This document shows positions 34,283-43,214 of a DNA stretch of 57,929 nt, piece by piece. The translations under genes were made by a program, and so were the position numbers. Every line of letters starts with the position of its first letter. Within the stretch, counting starts at the first letter, position 1. Source of the stretch: JAGTRB01 sp037439685 (lineage in GTDB: Archaea > Thermoproteota > Bathyarchaeia > TCS64); the NCBI GenBank assembly GCA_037439685.1, contig JBBIVO010000002.1, forward strand, positions 1-57,929, given 5' to 3'. The notes below the pieces were generated by a model. The model was not told the DNA's origin, searched no databases, and worked only from the letters and a program-made list of their open reading frames with translations.

Positions 34283-35058
34283 CCCCTACCTATAAGCCCC
34301 TCAAGCCTCTTCATGCTCTCTCGGATCCCCTTGAAGGACTCTATGACGATCCAGCCATCGAAGTCGGCTCCCCTAATCATCTGGATGATCCTCCCCCAGT
34401 CTATGGAGCCCCTCCCTATCTCTAGGTGCTCATCCATCTGCCCGTTGTTGTCGCTCACGTGGACGTGGCCGATCCTCCCTCCAAGGAGGTTCATGAAGCC
34501 CTCGACCTCCCCCCTCAGGTGGGCGTGGGCTATATCCAATACCATCCTCAGGTCCAGCCCCGACTCCTCATAGAAGCGGTTGAAGCTCTCTATGGACTTC
34601 ATCAGGAAGGGGTATGGCTCAGGGCAGTTCTCAATCATCACCTCAACCCCATACTCCCCGGCGAATTTGACGATCCTCCCAACCGACCTGATGTTCAGGC
34701 TCCAGCCCACCCCCGGGGTGAAGTACTCTATGGCGGTGGCCGCCCCGGGATGGAAGACGAGGGCCTCCGCCTCCAAGGCCGAGGCCCACTTGATGGAGGC
34801 CTCCAGCCTTCTCAGCATGGCCTCCCTCAGGTACTCGTCCGGCGCGGCTATGTTCATGGTGGAGAAAGGGGCGTGGAGGGAGTACCTCAGGTCGTAAGAG
34901 CTCCTCAGCTCTAGAAGCCTCTCAACCCTCGGCCTATCCAGCGTGTGGAGTCCGTCATCTGTCAGCTCAACCAGCTTGGATCCGGAGAGGAGGATATCTG
35001 TTAAGGCCTCTTCAAGGGGCTTTTGGAGGCAGAAGAGGGTTGAAACGGCCAGCCTCAT
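34279..35058 (-). CDS. Sugar phosphate isomerase/epimerase-like TIM-barrel protein
   Basis: Xylose isomerase-like TIM barrel (AP endonuclease 2 family). Metal ligands appear in YSLHAPFS, ALVFHPGA, VMIENCPEP (Glu), MVLDIAHAHL (Asp, His) and HVHVSDNNG, and in WIVIESFKG. 259 residues from ATG 35058; the frame extends to 35103 but conservation starts at MRLAVSTLF. It stands alone. Members are sugar epimerases, hydroxypyruvate isomerases or DNA repair nucleases; the last is unlikely here. Confidence 0.83.
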   Translation of the reverse strand: MRLAVSTLFCLQKPLEEALTDILLSGSKLVELTDDGLHTLDRPRVERLLELRSSYDLRYSLHAPFSTMNIAAPDEYLREAMLRRLEASIKWASALEAEALVFHPGAATAIEYFTPGVGWSLNIRSVGRIVKFAGEYGVEVMIENCPEPYPFLMKSIESFNRFYEESGLDLRMVLDIAHAHLRGEVEGFMNLLGGRIGHVHVSDNNGQMDEHLEIGRGSIDWGRIIQMIRGADFDGWIVIESFKGIRESMKRLEGLIGRG

Positions 35059-35170
35059 ATCAGGTAAACATCCCCTATGGTGTTGATCGCCGAGCACCCT
35101 CATAAAGGTGTGAGCTCAACGATGGGTGATGTGGAAGGGTTCACCCTTTCATGGGGCTTCTCCATGGGCT

Positions 35171-35413
35171 CTATCTCCTCCCAATAAGGATTCTAACCCT
35201 CCCCTCCCTCGACTCTAGGGAGATGATCTCGTGGCCTAGGCGGGCTGCGAGGCGCTTTATATCCTCCTCAGCCTCCGGGTCGTCGGCGATGACCTCAAGG
35301 ACCTCCCCTGAGGCCATCCTATCCAGTTCGATCCTGGTCCTGAGGAGCGGCTCGGGGCACCGCATCCCTATACAGTTGAGGGTTCTATCAGGCCTCCTTC
35401 CGTCTGGGCTCAT
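35171..35413 (-). CDS. TusA-family sulfur carrier
   Basis: An 80-residue sulfurtransferase: RTLNCIGMRCPEPLLRTRIELDRM contains the CPxP active site, and VIADDPEAEEDIKRLAARLGHEI follows the family fold. TusA proteins carry persulfide sulfur for tRNA thiolation, molybdenum or tungsten cofactors and sulfur oxidation. Start ATG 35413; the longer open frame (to 35716) overlaps the adjacent gene and is not supported. It lies 1-3 kb from a MoaD-like protein and an AOR, suggesting but not proving cofactor sulfur delivery. Confidence 0.88.
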   Translation of the reverse strand: MSPDGRRPDRTLNCIGMRCPEPLLRTRIELDRMASGEVLEVIADDPEAEEDIKRLAARLGHEIISLESREGRVRILIGRR

Positions 35414-35481
35414 CCTAGAGAGGCCTCCTCCCTTTACACCTTTATCCCATGCTGGGGGCTCTATTCCCCCTGTTTGGATGG

Positions 35482-35979
35482 TCATATGGTGACCTCGGGG
35501 GACTTTTTGCCCGTCATCTCCTCGATCTCTATCTGCCCAACCAGGGCTCTGCCAAGGGTTCCATTCCTCTCCCACTCCTCGAGCCTCTTGAAGAGCCTCT
35601 CGGGGTTCCTGTCCTGGTGCCTTATCATCGCTTTGAGGGCGTTGAGCCTCCCCTCCCTCTCCGAGATGAAGCTGACCCTGCCCTTGAACATGGCTGAGGC
35701 GTATAGGTGGTTGCACTCCCCCTCCTGATATCCGAAGTCTATTATGGCCTGTCCCCAGACCGTTGGGTTCTCCCTGAGGAACTCCAGCTTCTTCCCCTCC
35801 TTGGCGCAGTGGAAGTAGATCAGGTTCCTCTCCTCATCGTAGCCGTGGTTCAGGGTCACGAGGTAGGGCTCACCTGCTCTGCACATGGCTATGGTGATGT
35901 ATCGAGCCCGCTTCAGTATCTCCTTTAGAACCCTCTCCTCCACTATCTCCTTATCTCTTCTCCTAACGTGATATGCCAT
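35482..35979 (-). CDS. Pyridoxamine 5'-phosphate oxidase-like flavin-binding protein
   Basis: A 165-residue split beta-barrel protein. It begins with a basic helix and ILKRARYITIAMCRAGEPYLVTLNHGYDEERNLIYFHCAKEGKKLEFLREN, the classic flavin-nucleotide-binding pattern of the PNPOx-like superfamily. It ends with an E-rich helix. It is not the true pyridoxal enzyme but a broad FMN/F420-binding group. ATG 35979 with a TATA-like gatataag just upstream on the minus strand. It is 68 bases before the TusA gene in the same direction. The substrate is unknown. Confidence 0.85.
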   Translation of the reverse strand: MAYHVRRRDKEIVEERVLKEILKRARYITIAMCRAGEPYLVTLNHGYDEERNLIYFHCAKEGKKLEFLRENPTVWGQAIIDFGYQEGECNHLYASAMFKGRVSFISEREGRLNALKAMIRHQDRNPERLFKRLEEWERNGTLGRALVGQIEIEEMTGKKSPEVTI

Positions 35980-36156
35980 GGTGCTCTTATATCAGCAAGT
36001 CAACCATGGAAAAAGATTTTCTCCTTTATCAGGTTTCCCCTCTCATAACTCACGTTAATGGAAAAAGGGGTTGGGGTGCGTTGTGAGACCTGTGAAATCC
36101 TTTGGGGAGATACCATAGCTGGGTTCGGGGGGTCCATGGGAATATGGGGAAATCCG

Positions 36157-37998
36157 CTATTTCAGCCTCACGTATCTCTCAAGCTCTCTTGCCTCTTCCC
36201 CTAGCCTCAGCCTCTCGAGGGTGGCCTTTCTGGGTATGCCCCTCTTGTCCCATCCCCTCTTGTCGTAGTATATCTGGAGGAGGGTGTCATAATTCTCCCT
36301 TTCAAGGTTTGAGCCCTTTATGGGCCCCTCCCTCAGCGGCTCGTCGAACCATCGGGGTGGTGGGTAGTCCTGGCTCCTATCCCACTCCCCCCCGAACTCT
36401 CTGACCCAGAAGGCCCTGATGAGGGCGTAGACCCTGTCGCCTAGGGTGAACATCTCCTCGAGGCTCGTCTTCACCCCGGTGGCCGCCTCGAAGAACCTGA
36501 TGTACCAGTCCAGCTCGAAGCCCAGCTCTATCCATGGGAACCTGCATGTGACGAGCTCCTCGAAGATCCCTCCCCTTATCCTCTGGAACTCTATCACCTT
36601 ATCCGCCTTCTCCGGGTTGTACTCGGCCCTCCTCCCGGTCGAGATCTCCCATGAGATGACCCATGCATCCTTGTGGTGGGCTCCTATGGGGGAGGTGGCG
36701 AAGCTGAGGGCCATCCCGGGGACGAGGTGGCAGTCGTAGGCGCTGCACTCGAGCCCCTTGACGTGGATCGCCCATCTTGAGGCCTCCCCACCCAGCCTCT
36801 CGGAGGCCCTCTTCACCCCTAGGGATAGGAGGTCGCCGACGCCCCTTCTGTAGGCCATCTCCTCTATCAGGGTCTTCGCCCCCTCGAAGTCTCCCCAGGT
36901 TATATCCAGGTCTAGGATTCCCCTCTCCGCCGACTCCATGGCGAATCCTATGACGTTTCCTGCGCCTATCGTGTCCAGGCCGAGCTCGTCGCACATCCTG
37001 TTCAGGGTTGCCACCTTCCTCAGGTCTCCAAGCCCTATGTTGGAGCCGAGCATGGCGACGTTCTCGTAGTCGAGCTCGCTCTCCCTCCCCTCCGAGTCCT
37101 CCACCACATTTCCGCATATCATGTTGCAGTTGGGGCAGCCCCTCTGCTTTATCACCATCCCCTCCATGGTCGTCCCGCTTATGGCCTCAGCCTCCTCGAA
37201 GACCCCCTCCCTGAAGTTGTAGGTTGGGAGGGTGCTGTGCTCCTGGCACCACTCGACGGTGGCCATCGTCCCCTGCCTCCTCCAGAAGGCGTAGTTCTCC
37301 CTCTTCAGGATCGACTGGTAGCCCTCCTGGCCCAGCTCCCTCAGCCCCTTCGGGTCATGGGGCTGGGGCTCCCCTGAGCCGTTTATCACGACCGCCTTCA
37401 GTTTCTTTGAGCCCATCACGGCCCCCATCCCTGGCCTTCCCCCCGCCCTACCCTCCTGGGAGACGACGGTGGCGAGGCCCACTAGGTTCTCTCCAGCGGG
37501 GCCGATGAGCAGGATCCCCGAGCCCCTCCCATGCTCCTCCCTCAGCCTCGCCTCGGCCTTGAAGGAGTCCAGCCCCCATAGGTGCTCGGCGTCCCTAAGC
37601 TCGACCCTATCATCCTCTATTATGAGGTAGCTCGGCCTCTCCGCCCTCCCCTTGAGGATTATCGCATCGTATCCAGCCCTCCTCAGGTTGACAGCCGCGA
37701 CGGAGCCTAGGTTCCCGTCACCATAGCCTCCTGTGAGGGGGCTCTTCGAGGCCACTAATAGCTTGCCGCTGCTAGGTAGCGCGAAGCCGGTTAGGGGACC
37801 TGCCGCGAAGATGAGGATATTCTCAGGGCTCAGGGGATCGGTTCCCGGCCTCAGCTCCTCCCATAGCAGCTTCACGGCGAAGCCCCTTCCGCCGAGGAAC
37901 CTCTCAGCCAGATCCCACGGGTACTCCTCAGCCATCCCCCTTCCTTTCGTCAGGTCGAACCTTAATAGGCGTCCATTCCACCCTTTCAAGGGTTCCAC
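36157..37998 (-). CDS. Aldehyde:ferredoxin oxidoreductase (AOR) family, tungsten enzyme
   Basis: A 613-residue AOR subunit that oxidises aldehydes to acids and reduces ferredoxin, using a tungstopterin and a 4Fe-4S cluster. N-terminal pterin-binding domain: FLGGRGFAVKLLWEELRPGTDPLSPENILIFAAGPLTG. Cluster cysteines are CPNCNMIC (about residues 286-293) and a downstream Cys in YDCHLVPGM. Start GTG 37998 lies 25-30 bases after a TATA-like element (ggtaaaagg). A MoaD-like gene lies upstream in the same direction. The aldehyde specificity is unknown. Confidence 0.93.
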   Translation of the reverse strand: MEPLKGWNGRLLRFDLTKGRGMAEEYPWDLAERFLGGRGFAVKLLWEELRPGTDPLSPENILIFAAGPLTGFALPSSGKLLVASKSPLTGGYGDGNLGSVAAVNLRRAGYDAIILKGRAERPSYLIIEDDRVELRDAEHLWGLDSFKAEARLREEHGRGSGILLIGPAGENLVGLATVVSQEGRAGGRPGMGAVMGSKKLKAVVINGSGEPQPHDPKGLRELGQEGYQSILKRENYAFWRRQGTMATVEWCQEHSTLPTYNFREGVFEEAEAISGTTMEGMVIKQRGCPNCNMICGNVVEDSEGRESELDYENVAMLGSNIGLGDLRKVATLNRMCDELGLDTIGAGNVIGFAMESAERGILDLDITWGDFEGAKTLIEEMAYRRGVGDLLSLGVKRASERLGGEASRWAIHVKGLECSAYDCHLVPGMALSFATSPIGAHHKDAWVISWEISTGRRAEYNPEKADKVIEFQRIRGGIFEELVTCRFPWIELGFELDWYIRFFEAATGVKTSLEEMFTLGDRVYALIRAFWVREFGGEWDRSQDYPPPRWFDEPLREGPIKGSNLERENYDTLLQIYYDKRGWDKRGIPRKATLERLRLGEEARELERYVRLK

Positions 37999-38056
37999 CG
38001 ATCAGTGATCGCTTTACGGCAATAAGCCTTTTACCCTCCCGGTTGACTTCGGGGCT

Positions 38057-38332
38057 TCATCCTCCGGCGAAGGGTGGGATGAGGTACACCACATCCCCGT
38101 CCCTGAGCTCCGTCTCATTCCCCTCCAGGGTCTCCACGTTCCTCCCATTCAGCAGGACCACGAGGGGGCCGCCCTCCCCAAGCTCCTCCCCCCATTTTAG
38201 GAGGTTCCTCTCCACCCTCCCAAGCAGAATCCCCCTCAATGCCCCTATTTTGGCCCCCTCTTCGAGCTCGAGGGTGAGCACATCTCCTAGGCGGGGGATC
38301 AGGCCTCCGAAGACCCTCACCGTGACCCTCAT
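38057..38332 (-). CDS. MoaD/ThiS-family sulfur carrier
   Basis: A 91-residue ubiquitin-like sulfur carrier: MRVTVRVFGGLIPRL, LLNGRNVETLEGNETELRDGDVVYLIPPFAGG, ending in the GG that is thiocarboxylated. Such proteins give sulfur to molybdopterin, tungstopterin or thiamin. Next to an AOR gene it probably supports pterin synthesis. Start ATG 38332 with TATA-like attatatttatc (minus strand, 38350-38365) about 25 bases upstream, so it is probably leaderless. It is 58 bases before the AOR start, which has its own box. Confidence 0.9.
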   Translation of the reverse strand: MRVTVRVFGGLIPRLGDVLTLELEEGAKIGALRGILLGRVERNLLKWGEELGEGGPLVVLLNGRNVETLEGNETELRDGDVVYLIPPFAGG

Positions 38333-38379
38333 CTCGAGGTGATAAGTGGAAAAGATAAATATAATGCTGTTGATTCTCG
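38333..38379. promoter_or_regulatory. Short divergent promoter region with shared AT tract
   Basis: Only 47 bases separate the MoaD-like start and the upstream GTG 38380. One AT-rich tract, aaagataaatataatg (38351-38366), can serve as TATA box in both directions. This sharing would tie expression of the carrier to the opposite gene, by inference. Confidence 0.45.
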
Positions 38380-38553
38380 GTGGATCATCCTATCTTAAAG
38401 ATAAAGCAATTTGAAAATGATTATGTCCAAAGTTTTGTGGATCTCGAGGGCCTCCATGTTTTATGGAGGCAGGATCGTAAGGGTGAATGTTATATAGAGA
38501 TTCGGCCACCCTCTTCATCGACCAGATTGGAAAGGTTTGAGCCGCCGTCGGAG

Positions 38554-40230
38554 ATGGCCGCCGACCTGGCTATCCTCGGCGGGAAGGTGCTGACCCTCGA
38601 CCCGGAGAACCGGGTGGTGGAGGCCGTGGCCGTCAGGGATGGGCGGGTCATAAAGGTGGGCAGCAACGAGGATGTGAGGAGGCTCGTGGGGCCGGCCACC
38701 AGGGTGGTGGATGTGGGGGGTAGGCTCGTCCTGCCCGGATTCATAGACAGCCATGAGCACTGCATAGCCCAAGGCCTGAGGGCGGACTGGGTTAACTGCT
38801 CATCTCCACCCATGGGGAGCATAGAGGATATCGTGAGGGCCCTCTCGGAGAGGGCCTCGGAGAGGCCTGAGGGGGAGTGGATCAAGGGATATGGATTCGA
38901 CGAGTCCAAGCTCTTGGAGAGGAGGTTCCCCACCAGGCACGATTTGGATAGGGCCTCCACCAGGCACCCGATATACCTGGCGAGGGCGGGGGGCCACAAC
39001 GCGGTCGCAAACAGCCTCGCCCTCAGACTGGCGGGGATCGGGAGGGAGACCCCGCAACCCAGGGGAGGAAATATAGAGAGGGATCCCTCGGGGGAGCCCA
39101 CGGGCAGGCTAGACGAGATCGCGGCGATGGAGCTGGTGAGGGGGAGGATCCCAGAGCCTTCTGAGGAGGAGGCGGTCGTGATGATGGTGAGGAGCTGGCC
39201 TGAGGTGGAGGAGAGGCTCCTCAGCTGGGGGCTGACAACGATCCATGAGGCCCACGTGAAGGCCAGGGAGGCCAAGGCATACCAGGAGCTGCTGAGGAGG
39301 GGGATGCTGAGGTTGAGGGTGGGCCTCATGCTTGACGGCATGGCCCCATATCGGGGAACCGCGTCGAGCGACCTCTCCAGGCTGGGGCTGCGGACGGGCT
39401 TCGGATGGGGTGACAGGCTGAGGGTTATAGGGGTGAAGCTGGGAGTCGACGGGGCCATGGGGCCGAGGACTGCAGCCCTGAACAGGCCCTACGAGGATGA
39501 GCCCGAGAACATGGGCATCGTAAGGGTCTCGAGGGAGGCCCTCACGGAGGAGGTGGTGAGGTGCCACGAGGCTGGGATCAGGGTCTGCATCCACGCCATC
39601 GGCGACAGGGCGATAGACCTGGCCCTAGACGCGATAGAGGAGGCCCTGCGGAGGAGGGGGTGGGAGGACCACCGCCATAGGATTGAGCACGCCGGGTATG
39701 TGGAGGAGCCCCAGCTGAGGAGGATGAGGAGGCTCGGAGTGGCGGTCTCGGCCTCGATAGGCTTCTGCCACCCCATAGGCGACAGCCACCTGGAGGCCCT
39801 TGGAAGGTGGAGGATGAGGGGCTACTATCCGATGAGGAGCTTCAGGGACCACGGGATAGTGGCCGGGGGGAACAGCGACGGCTTCGGGGAGAACTGGGCC
39901 TTAACCGGGATATACGGCTGCGTGACGAGGAGGACCATGAGGGGGGAGGTCCTATGCGAGGAGGAGGCCATCCCCATCATCGACGCCATAAGGGCCTACA
40001 CCATAAACGGAGCCTACCTCGAGGGGGCTGAGGGGGAGAAGGGCTCCATAGAGCCTGGGAAGCTGGCCGACATGATCGTCCTAGACAGGGATATAACCTC
40101 CACCAGGCCGGAGGAGATCCTCAGGGCAAGGGTTCTCATCACCATAGTGGGCGGGGAGATAGTATACAACAGGATGGGAGAGGCTGAGAGAGGGGAGATA
40201 AAACCTGAAACAGGTCAGGATGCCGTTTAG
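38554..40230 (+). CDS. Amidohydrolase family protein (YtcJ-like)
   Basis: A metal-dependent amidohydrolase with the N-terminal beta-sandwich ADLAILGGKVLTLDPENRVVEAVAVRDGRV and the HxH-like motif FIDSHEHC, then CIHAIGDRAIDLALDAIEEALRR and the Asp in AGGNSDGFGENWALTGIYG. It ends with PGKLADMIVLDRDI. About 558 residues from ATG 38554, the usual size. The frame is open from GTG 38380, which would add 58 residues of unusual composition; that start fits a nearby TATA tract. It overlaps the convergent nitroreductase by four bases. Substrate unknown. Confidence 0.85.
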   Translation: MAADLAILGGKVLTLDPENRVVEAVAVRDGRVIKVGSNEDVRRLVGPATRVVDVGGRLVLPGFIDSHEHCIAQGLRADWVNCSSPPMGSIEDIVRALSERASERPEGEWIKGYGFDESKLLERRFPTRHDLDRASTRHPIYLARAGGHNAVANSLALRLAGIGRETPQPRGGNIERDPSGEPTGRLDEIAAMELVRGRIPEPSEEEAVVMMVRSWPEVEERLLSWGLTTIHEAHVKAREAKAYQELLRRGMLRLRVGLMLDGMAPYRGTASSDLSRLGLRTGFGWGDRLRVIGVKLGVDGAMGPRTAALNRPYEDEPENMGIVRVSREALTEEVVRCHEAGIRVCIHAIGDRAIDLALDAIEEALRRRGWEDHRHRIEHAGYVEEPQLRRMRRLGVAVSASIGFCHPIGDSHLEALGRWRMRGYYPMRSFRDHGIVAGGNSDGFGENWALTGIYGCVTRRTMRGEVLCEEEAIPIIDAIRAYTINGAYLEGAEGEKGSIEPGKLADMIVLDRDITSTRPEEILRARVLITIVGGEIVYNRMGEAERGEIKPETGQDAV

Positions 40231-40739
40231 ACCTCTAGGGGCTTCCCGTACTCCTCTCCGAAGAATACCTCCTCGAGGCCCTTCCTCGGCCTCTGGGGTG
40301 GGGCCTCATCTGGAACCCCTATGGGGAGGAGGACCACCACCCTCAGGCCATCCGGCACCTTCAGCAGGGCCTTCACCTTCTCCTCCTCGAAGGCGCCTAT
40401 AAAGCAGCTTCCATAGCCTAGCCCCTCCGCGGCTAGGACCATGTTCTCGACGGCTATCATGACATCCTTGTCGCACCACCTTGGGGAGGCCTCTGGGTCT
40501 GCGAGGGCCACGACCACCGCCCCGGCGTCGGCTATGAACATCTGGCCCCTAGCCGCCTCTGCGAGCCTCCTCCTCTGCTCAGGGCTCCTCACGATTATGA
40601 ACCTCCAGGGCTGCCTGTTCCCGGCGGATGGAGCTAGGCGCCCGGCCTCTAGGATCTCCAGGAGGTGCTCCTTAGGTATCTCTGATGGCCTATATCTCCT
40701 GATGCTCCTCCTCTTCCTGATAACCTCTATAACGGCCAA
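40227..40739 (-). CDS. Nitroreductase-family protein
   Basis: A 170-residue FMN-dependent nitroreductase: VIRKRRSIRRYRPSEIPKEHLLEILEAGRLAPSAGNRQPWRFIIV gives the phosphate-binding arginines and the Ser/Asn pattern, and IAVENMVLAAEGLGYGSCFIGAF is the family middle motif. The active unit is a dimer; natural electron acceptors are unknown. Start TTG 40739 with GGTGG about 10 bases upstream. It sits between the YtcJ-like gene and the second AOR in an oxidoreductase-rich zone. Confidence 0.92.
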   Translation of the reverse strand: MAVIEVIRKRRSIRRYRPSEIPKEHLLEILEAGRLAPSAGNRQPWRFIIVRSPEQRRRLAEAARGQMFIADAGAVVVALADPEASPRWCDKDVMIAVENMVLAAEGLGYGSCFIGAFEEEKVKALLKVPDGLRVVVLLPIGVPDEAPPQRPRKGLEEVFFGEEYGKPLEV

Positions 40740-40784
40740 TCCCTTCCACCCTACCCTTTGATGGCCCTTCCCCCGGTTCCCTAT

Positions 40785-42635
40785 TTATGCCTTTCTAAGC
40801 CTTGAGATGTGGGGTTCGAGCTCCTCTAGGCCAAGCCTCTCGAGGGCCTCCCTCCTCGGGATCCCCCTCTCGTCCCAGCCGAGCACCCTGTAATAGTTGC
40901 TCTTCATCATCTCCACCGCGGCCCTGTCCGTCGATTTTCCCCTGTATGGCCCCTCCGGGAGGGGCTCATAGAACCTAGGCGGGTTGTCGAAGTCCCTCTC
41001 CGGCCTCCAGTATATGTCCGGCCCTCCGAGGAGGAGGAGAACCTGCTGGAGGGTCACTATCCTTGGGCCGTGCTCTGTGCACCACCTGTGGCGGGTTATC
41101 TCCCAGCCTGTCACGGCCCTCGCGAAGTCCCATATGAGCCTATCATATGAGCAGAACCCGCAGACCACTGCGGAGTCGTTGAAGACGGACCACCTCATAT
41201 CATCATAACCGTCCCTCGTGCTTGAGGTGTGGTCTCCCCCCTGGACTGAGGCGGCGTATCCTATCGGGTTCATGTCCCTTCCGCTCCTGGTCCCGTGGGC
41301 TCCCACCTCGACGCCCTTCACGTGGACGGCGTAGGGGGTGACGTCAACCCCCTTCAGCTCTGAGATCCTCAAGGCCGCCCTGTAGGTGCCCTCGGCCAGG
41401 ATGTCGCCCATCCCCTCCCTCCTGGCGATCATCCATGCAAGCTTGGTGAAGGCCTCCGCGTCGCCCCACTCCAGCCTTAGGCCCAGGTCATCCTCCCTGA
41501 GGATCCCCCTCTGGTAGAGCTCTGCGGCGAAGGCCATGGTGTTCCCCGCGTTTATCCCTGAGAGGCCTAGGTTGTCGAGGAGGGCGCTGAGGTGGGTGGC
41601 ATCCTCGGCGTTGAAGATCCCAAGGTTTGGGCCCAGGTAGGCCTGCATCTCGTAGTCTGGAGCGTCGGTTATGTCCCCCTTCCACCTCCCAGCCTTTATG
41701 CAGCTCAGCTTCATGCAGTTGAGGGTGCAGTTGAAGTCTGACCAGCGCCCCTTGACCCAGTAAGCCGCCTCGAACCTCGGCCCGCCTATACCCCTCTCAT
41801 CGTGCCACTCATCCTGCCAGTTTCGGACGGGCTCCGAGCTCATCTCGGCCCCGACGGAGTACCCCCCATACCCCGTCCCCCAGCGCCTGAACCTCTCCCT
41901 GGATATGAGGTTGCTGTGGACCTCCCTCCAGAGGAGCTTGACGGTCTCGGGGGCTGCCACCTCGGGCAGGGGGCCTCGGCCCTTCGCCGCTATCGCCTTA
42001 AGGTTCTTCGACCCCATCACCGCTCCGTAGCCTCCATAGCCGGCGGCGTGGCTGAGCTTCGTCGTCACGGCCGCGGTCCTCACCATCCTCTCGCCCGCTG
42101 GGCCTATGTATATGCTGCCGGGCTCCCTGTGGAGGCCGGCGTTGGGCCTCCTCCTCCCCAGCTCCTCCGAGGCCTCCCTGTTCAGCATCCTTATCGTCTC
42201 CTCGCCCGTCTTTCCCCAGAGGTGCTCCGCGTCCCTGATCTCCCCCCCATCCTCGGTGACGAGGATGTAGACTGGGCTGCTCGCCCTTCCGGTCACGATC
42301 ACCCCATCATAGCCCGCCATCTTCAGCTCGGATGCGAACTCCGAGCTCGCCGTCGCCCCTATCACCCCGTTGCTCAGGGGGGACTTCCCAGAGCAGCATA
42401 TCCTCGACCCCGGATATATCCCGGTCAACGGGCCTGTCAGGGCCAGGAATATGTTCTCCGGGCCTAGGGGGTCGACCTGGGGCCATCTATCCCCAAGCCT
42501 ATCCCAGAGGATCTTGGCTGCGAGGCCCCTCCCCCCCAAATAGGCCTCCAGAACCCCCTCCTCGATGGTGGTCTCCGCCACCCTCTCCCTCGAGAGGTCC
42601 ACCTCCAGGATCTTCCCGGCATATCCCCTGGGCAA
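40785..42635 (-). CDS. Aldehyde:ferredoxin oxidoreductase (AOR) family, second copy
   Basis: A 616-residue AOR: YAGKILEVDLSRERV, YLGGRGLAAKILWDRL, PENIFLALTGPLTG. Fe-S cysteines are CTLNCMKLSC (about 302-311), C-x3-C-x3-C, unlike the C-x2-C-x3-C of the copy at 36157; a distal CGFC near 500 may add a ligand. GAHGTRSGRDMNPIGYA and SSTRDG are typical. Start TTG 42635 directly follows the polyferredoxin stop, with strong GAGGTGAT four bases upstream, so the two are one operon. This arrangement feeds electrons to ferredoxin. Substrate unknown. Confidence 0.93.
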   Translation of the reverse strand: MPRGYAGKILEVDLSRERVAETTIEEGVLEAYLGGRGLAAKILWDRLGDRWPQVDPLGPENIFLALTGPLTGIYPGSRICCSGKSPLSNGVIGATASSEFASELKMAGYDGVIVTGRASSPVYILVTEDGGEIRDAEHLWGKTGEETIRMLNREASEELGRRRPNAGLHREPGSIYIGPAGERMVRTAAVTTKLSHAAGYGGYGAVMGSKNLKAIAAKGRGPLPEVAAPETVKLLWREVHSNLISRERFRRWGTGYGGYSVGAEMSSEPVRNWQDEWHDERGIGGPRFEAAYWVKGRWSDFNCTLNCMKLSCIKAGRWKGDITDAPDYEMQAYLGPNLGIFNAEDATHLSALLDNLGLSGINAGNTMAFAAELYQRGILREDDLGLRLEWGDAEAFTKLAWMIARREGMGDILAEGTYRAALRISELKGVDVTPYAVHVKGVEVGAHGTRSGRDMNPIGYAASVQGGDHTSSTRDGYDDMRWSVFNDSAVVCGFCSYDRLIWDFARAVTGWEITRHRWCTEHGPRIVTLQQVLLLLGGPDIYWRPERDFDNPPRFYEPLPEGPYRGKSTDRAAVEMMKSNYYRVLGWDERGIPRREALERLGLEELEPHISRLRKA

Positions 42636-43163
42636 CTATATCACCTCTAGGCCCTTCTCGGCGAAGAGGTTCACCGCGAGCTCCCTCGCGACCTCGAGGG
42701 GCCTCCTCGAGAAGAGCTTCCTGTTCACGTTCTGCCCCTCCCTCACCAGCTGGAGGGCCCCATAGCCGGCCTCCCCGCAGACCCTCACGCACTGGGGGTC
42801 TCCACCGCAGAGGTCGCATATGGTGGCCTTCCCATCCCTAGGGTGGAGGAAGGGGACCTTGCCCGGGCAGGCCTCTATGCACCTCCCACAGCCTGTACAT
42901 CTCTCCCTGTCCACCAGCACGGCCGTCGTCTCATCCACCTTGAGGGCCTCCACCGGGCAGGCCCTCACGCAGGGATAATCATCGCACTGGGCGCAGAGGT
43001 GGGGAACCTCCAGCCCCGGGAATGGCATGAAGACCCTAACCCTTGAGGCCTCAGGCCAGAACCAGCCCTCGTGGGCGAGGCTGCAGGCAAGCTCACACCG
43101 CCTACAGCCCGAGCACCTAGAGTAATCTCTGACTATCCATATAGGCTCTTTCATTAATCTCAT
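42636..43163 (-). CDS. 4Fe-4S polyferredoxin, probable AOR electron carrier
   Basis: A 175-residue iron-sulfur protein resembling HycB/NrfC-type subunits. Clusters come from CSGCRRCELAC, CAQCDDYPCVRACP, CTGCGRCIEACP and CDLCGGDPQCVRVC, allowing four 4Fe-4S clusters. It is cotranscribed with the AOR downstream (stop TAG immediately before its TTG). Start ATG 43163 or ATG 43154. No export signal is visible, so it should be cytosolic. It probably accepts electrons from the AOR and passes them to ferredoxin or a membrane enzyme. Confidence 0.92.
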   Translation of the reverse strand: MRLMKEPIWIVRDYSRCSGCRRCELACSLAHEGWFWPEASRVRVFMPFPGLEVPHLCAQCDDYPCVRACPVEALKVDETTAVLVDRERCTGCGRCIEACPGKVPFLHPRDGKATICDLCGGDPQCVRVCGEAGYGALQLVREGQNVNRKLFSRRPLEVARELAVNLFAEKGLEVI

Positions 43164-43214
43164 CAGGATCCAGAATCCGAATTAAATTTTTCCATCCCAT
43201 CATGGGTTTGAAGC

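Noticed and set aside
38490..39458. Long minus-strand open frame opposite the YtcJ-like gene (322 codons)
   Set aside because: Shadow of the plus-strand amidohydrolase, low complexity, no domain.
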